Assembly (NCBI GenBank): GCA_031259225.1
Contig: JAIRLT010000029.1
Location: forward strand, 1-7,183
Reading direction: 5' to 3'
DNA: 7,183 nt
From: Prevotellaceae bacterium
GTDB lineage: Bacteria > Bacteroidota > Bacteroidia > Bacteroidales > UBA932
The notes under the pieces are model-generated. The model was not told the DNA's origin. It saw only the letters and a list, made by a program, of their open reading frames with translations, and did no database searches. The position numbers and the translations under genes are program-made. This document shows, piece by piece, positions 4,934-7,183 of the stretch (its first letter is position 1; every line of letters begins with the position of its first letter).

Positions 4934-6274
4934 TTAACTTATGCCGGTTTCGCCCATGAGCGTGGCGGAGGAGCATTGCGTGATTTTTACGGTTACATAG
5001 TCGCCTGCCTTGAAATGCGCTTTGGGGAAGACCACCATTTTATTGTGTGGCGTACGTCCGGCAAGTGCATCGGCAGAGCGTTTGGAAACGCCTTCTACCA
5101 AGACTTCAAAAGTTTTTCCTATATCGCGTTGATTACTTTCCAGCGACAGTTGGTTTTGCAGTGCAATGATTTCATTGAGCCGTTTTGTTTTTACTTCATC
5201 CGGCACATCGTCCGGAAAGTGGCGGGCGGCTTTGGTATCCGGTCGTTCGGAATATTTAAACATGAATGCTGCGTCATAGCCTACTTCACGCATCAACGAC
5301 AATGTTTGTGCATGGTCGTCATCGGTTTCGCTGCAAAAACCGGCAATAATATCCGTCGAAATAGCGCACCCGGGAATGATTTCGCGTATTTTGGCAATGC
5401 GTTCCAAATAACTCTCGCGCCAATAGCCGCGGTTCATCACTTGCAACAACCGCGTGCTGCCCGACTGCACCGGCAGGTGAATGTGGTTGCAAACATTAGG
5501 ATACATCGCCATCGTATAAAGCACGGCATTGCTCATATCTTTCGGGTGCGAAGTAGAAAAACGTACGCGCAAAGCAGGGTCTAACAAGGCAACCAATTCA
5601 AGTAGCTTTGCAAAATCAATTGTTTTGGAAGGGTCGGCAATGTTTTTCCATGCGTACGAATTAACGTTTTGCCCCAATAAGGTCACCTCCCTGTAGCCGT
5701 TTTTCAACAGTTCGCGGACTTCCGCTATAATTGTCTGCGCCGGACGGCTGCGTTCCGCACCGCGCGTATAAGGCACCACGCAATAAGCGCACATATTATT
5801 GCAACCGCGCATAATGGAAACAAATGCCGTTACACCGTTTTTATCCATGCGTACCGGCGAGATGTCGGCATAGGTTTCTTCGCGAGAGAGTAAGGTATTA
5901 ATGCCTTTCTGCCCGCTTTCCGCCTCGCGCACTAATTGCGGCAAGGAACGATAAGCGTCGGGACCTGCGACCAAATCAACCGTACCGTTTTCGAGTAGCG
6001 CTTCTTTCAGGCGTTCCGCCATGCAGCCAAGCACCCCCACTATAATAGACGGCTTACGCTGTTTGAGCAAACGGAAAACATCCAGCCGTCCCCACACGCG
6101 TTGCTCTGCATTGTCGCGGATAGAACAGGTGTTGATGAACAGTACATCGGCTTTTTGCCTGTCATCTGTCATCGTAAAACCTGCGTCTTGCATGATAGCC
6201 GCCACCACTTCGCTGTCGTTGGCGTTCATCTGGCAACCGTAAGTTTCGATATAGAAGAAATCGTTTTTAGTCAT
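4934..6274 (-). CDS. miaB: tRNA-2-methylthio-N6-dimethylallyladenosine synthase
   Basis: MiaB adds the 2-methylthio group to i6A37 in tRNAs that read UNN codons, using radical S-adenosylmethionine chemistry. The 446-residue protein has all three family domains. The N-terminal UPF0004 domain carries the cluster cysteines C14 (in ETYGCQMN), C50 (in NTCSIRDNAEQRV) and C84 (in GVLGCMAER). The radical SAM domain carries C158, C162 and C165 in RGCNNMCAYCVVPYTRG. A C-terminal TRAM domain spans about 382-446. HLPVQSGS (266-273) and the DIIAGFCSET region (308-317) are also typical. MiaB is preferred over RimO or MtaB because of the NTCSIRDNAEQ motif and Cys spacing. The start ATG (6272-6274) lies 83 bp after the yggS stop on the same strand. 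Expression with yggS is possible but not shown. Confidence 0.96.
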   Translation of the reverse strand: MTKNDFFYIETYGCQMNANDSEVVAAIMQDAGFTMTDDRQKADVLFINTCSIRDNAEQRVWGRLDVFRLLKQRKPSIIVGVLGCMAERLKEALLENGTVDLVAGPDAYRSLPQLVREAESGQKGINTLLSREETYADISPVRMDKNGVTAFVSIMRGCNNMCAYCVVPYTRGAERSRPAQTIIAEVRELLKNGYREVTLLGQNVNSYAWKNIADPSKTIDFAKLLELVALLDPALRVRFSTSHPKDMSNAVLYTMAMYPNVCNHIHLPVQSGSTRLLQVMNRGYWRESYLERIAKIREIIPGCAISTDIIAGFCSETDDDHAQTLSLMREVGYDAAFMFKYSERPDTKAARHFPDDVPDEVKTKRLNEIIALQNQLSLESNQRDIGKTFEVLVEGVSKRSADALAGRTPHNKMVVFPKAHFKAGDYVTVKITQCSSATLMGETGIS

Positions 6275-6357
6275 AAATTATTTTAGTTGTAAGTCGCGAC
6301 AAAGCGCACTGGTGTTAGCTCAATTCGTATTGGCGTCAACCTAAATCTGTAAATTCG
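6275..6357 (-). other. 83-bp yggS-miaB spacer without a clear signal
   Basis: I find no convincing TAnnTTTG element or terminator hairpin here. The only small features are the self-complementary GTCGCGAC (6293-6300), which has no room for a loop, and a weak 4-bp stem, CAAT with ATTG. An A/T-rich stretch precedes the miaB ATG. Read-through from yggS into miaB is the simplest reading, by inference. Confidence 0.4.
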
Positions 6358-7017
6358 TCAATCTTCAAAGAGGGCGCTGCCTATCCGCACGATTGTGCTT
6401 CCTTCCTCTACCGCTATGGCGTAGTCGTTTGACATGCCCATCGACAATTCGCAAAAAGCGGCGCCGGTGGAAAAATACGTTTGTTTAAGTTCCGTATATA
6501 AATTTGCGAGGGTGCGAAATTCCCGGCGAATTTGTTCCGTATCGTTCGTAAAGGTAGCCATGCCCATCAGCCCGGCAATTTGCAAGCCGGGCAATTGGGA
6601 AAAGAAACCGGTTGCCGCCAGTGCGCGTAATTCGCCGGGCGTAAAACCATATTTTGTTTCTTCCTGTGCTACGTGCACCTGTAACAAACAGCGTTGGATA
6701 CATTTCCGGCGGCAGGCTTCTTTATCAAGTTCTACCAACAGTTTCCCGCTGTCGGCAGAATGGATAGTGTGCGCCAATCCCACCACTAATTTAATCTTAT
6801 TGCTTTGCAAATGTCCGATAAAATGCCATTCAATATCTGACGGCAGCTTCGACGCTTTGTCCCGCAAGGCTTGCGGACGGCTCTCGCCGAATGCCCGCTG
6901 TCCCGCTGCATACGCTTCCCTGATGACTTCCACCGGCTGCGTCTTCGATACAGCCACCAGCGTAGTGCGTGGCGGCAAGTTGTTTTTTATGATTTGTATT
7001 TTTTGTGCAATAACCAC
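6358..7017 (-). CDS. yggS: YggS/PLPBP-family pyridoxal 5'-phosphate homeostasis protein
   Basis: Members of this cytoplasmic single-domain family bind pyridoxal phosphate and balance vitamin B6 and amino/keto acid pools; no enzyme activity is established. The 219-residue product matches the usual length and shows the alanine-racemase-like barrel motifs. The PLP lysine is K25 in LVAVSKTQP. Others are FGESRPQ (43-49), WHFIGHLQSNK (64-74), HSADS (86-90), VAQEETKYGF (116-125), GLMGMAT (149-155), SMGMSNDYAIAV (192-203) and the phosphate-binding EGSTIVRIGSALF (205-217). The start is GTG (complement of 7015-7017). No in-frame ATG lies before the conserved region, and an in-frame TAG stands at 7036-7038 upstream, so GTG is the most reasonable start. 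It lies 40 bp after the TraB/GumN gene and is probably in the same transcript. Confidence 0.94.
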   Translation of the reverse strand: MVIAQKIQIIKNNLPPRTTLVAVSKTQPVEVIREAYAAGQRAFGESRPQALRDKASKLPSDIEWHFIGHLQSNKIKLVVGLAHTIHSADSGKLLVELDKEACRRKCIQRCLLQVHVAQEETKYGFTPGELRALAATGFFSQLPGLQIAGLMGMATFTNDTEQIRREFRTLANLYTELKQTYFSTGAAFCELSMGMSNDYAIAVEEGSTIVRIGSALFED

Positions 7018-7057
7018 AGGACTTAAAAATAGGGACTATGTATTTTTACATTGCCGT
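7018..7057 (-). other. 40-bp spacer between the TraB/GumN-type gene and yggS
   Basis: The spacer is A/T-rich. In the transcribed direction it contains TATTTTTA about 7 nt before the yggS GTG, which only loosely resembles a TAnnTTTG element. No terminator stem is seen. The spacing fits co-transcription from the upstream gene. Confidence 0.35.
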
Positions 7058-7183
7058 TCACTTTACTTGCTTTATTTCGTATCCTTTATTCTTCAAGATA
7101 TCCAGCAAGCCGTCCGAGCCGTGCAAATGCGCCAAGCCTACAATGACCAGTGTAACTTTGTCGCCGGACAGGTAATTTTCAAT
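7058..7183 (-). CDS. TraB/GumN-family protein (C-terminal fragment)
   Basis: The last 41 codons and a TGA stop (7058-7060) of a gene whose start lies beyond the right window edge. The fragment starts IENYLSGDKVTLVIVGLAHL and continues with HGSDGLLDILKNKGYEIKQ. The VGLAHLHGSDGLLDIL segment followed by GYEIKQV matches the family's typical ending, in which a G-x-x-H-L-x-G-x-x-G-L-L motif is followed by a GY-x-V-x-x-(V/L) tail. TraB/GumN proteins belong to the ChaN/EreA-like group of putative metal-dependent hydrolases, and many are lipoproteins or exported. The substrate is unknown. The call rests on a short stretch. Confidence 0.7.
   Translation of the reverse strand: MENYLSGDKVTLVIVGLAHLHGSDGLLDILKNKGYEIKQVK

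Noticed and set aside
4976..5584. 202-codon + strand open frame opposite miaB
   Set aside because: It is antisense to conserved miaB coding sequence and is explained by codon composition.
6293..6300. GTCGCGAC palindrome as an operator or a terminator after yggS
   Set aside because: It is a single 8-bp self-complementary word without a loop, T-run or second copy.

Overview
The window looks like a Bacteroidales-type (phylum Bacteroidota) chromosome segment. Three things suggest this: two TAnnTTTG-like -7 promoter elements with very short leaders and A-rich rather than Shine-Dalgarno start regions, a release factor 1 with a PQT tripeptide and CSSGPGGQ loop, and an allantoinase-like 444-residue dihydroorotase. 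Assignment to a genus is not possible from this sequence. The protein genes are mostly ordinary housekeeping genes; the unusual part is one intergenic repeat element.

Layout. Bases 1-356 (+) are the 3' end of an NhaC-type Na+/H+ antiporter gene. Bases 357-786 hold no credible gene. They contain a structured repeat element: ten tandem 23-24 bp hairpin-forming units (445-680), framed by degenerate GTGRTTA heptads in inverted orientation (354-384 and 714-741), each with a GC-rich hairpin on its inner side (382-399 and 696-713). A promoter-like TATCTTTG (758-765) lies directly beyond it. Bases 787-3747 (+) are a tightly packed three-gene operon: a polyprenol-phosphate mannosyltransferase-like GT2 enzyme, dihydroorotase (pyrC, 8 bp overlap) and an EamA/DMT-family permease (4 bp ATGA overlap).

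Bases 3748-7183 are on the minus strand. In transcription order they read: 3' end of a TraB/GumN-family gene (7058-7183), a YggS/PLPBP pyridoxal-phosphate protein (6358-7017, GTG start), miaB (4934-6274) and prfA (3748-4833). A double-hairpin, terminator-like segment (4880-4918) and a TACTTTTG promoter-like element (4849-4856) separate miaB from prfA. prfA converges on the EamA gene with no bases between the two stop codons.

Function. miaB (ms2i6A37 tRNA modification) and prfA (termination at UAA/UAG) are both translation genes. YggS maintains pyridoxal phosphate homeostasis. PyrC belongs to de novo pyrimidine synthesis, and the GT2 enzyme makes a lipid-linked sugar donor. No defence system, CRISPR array, tRNA, rRNA or transposase gene is visible. 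The best candidate for something undescribed is the 354-741 element and its apparent faint relative after miaB.
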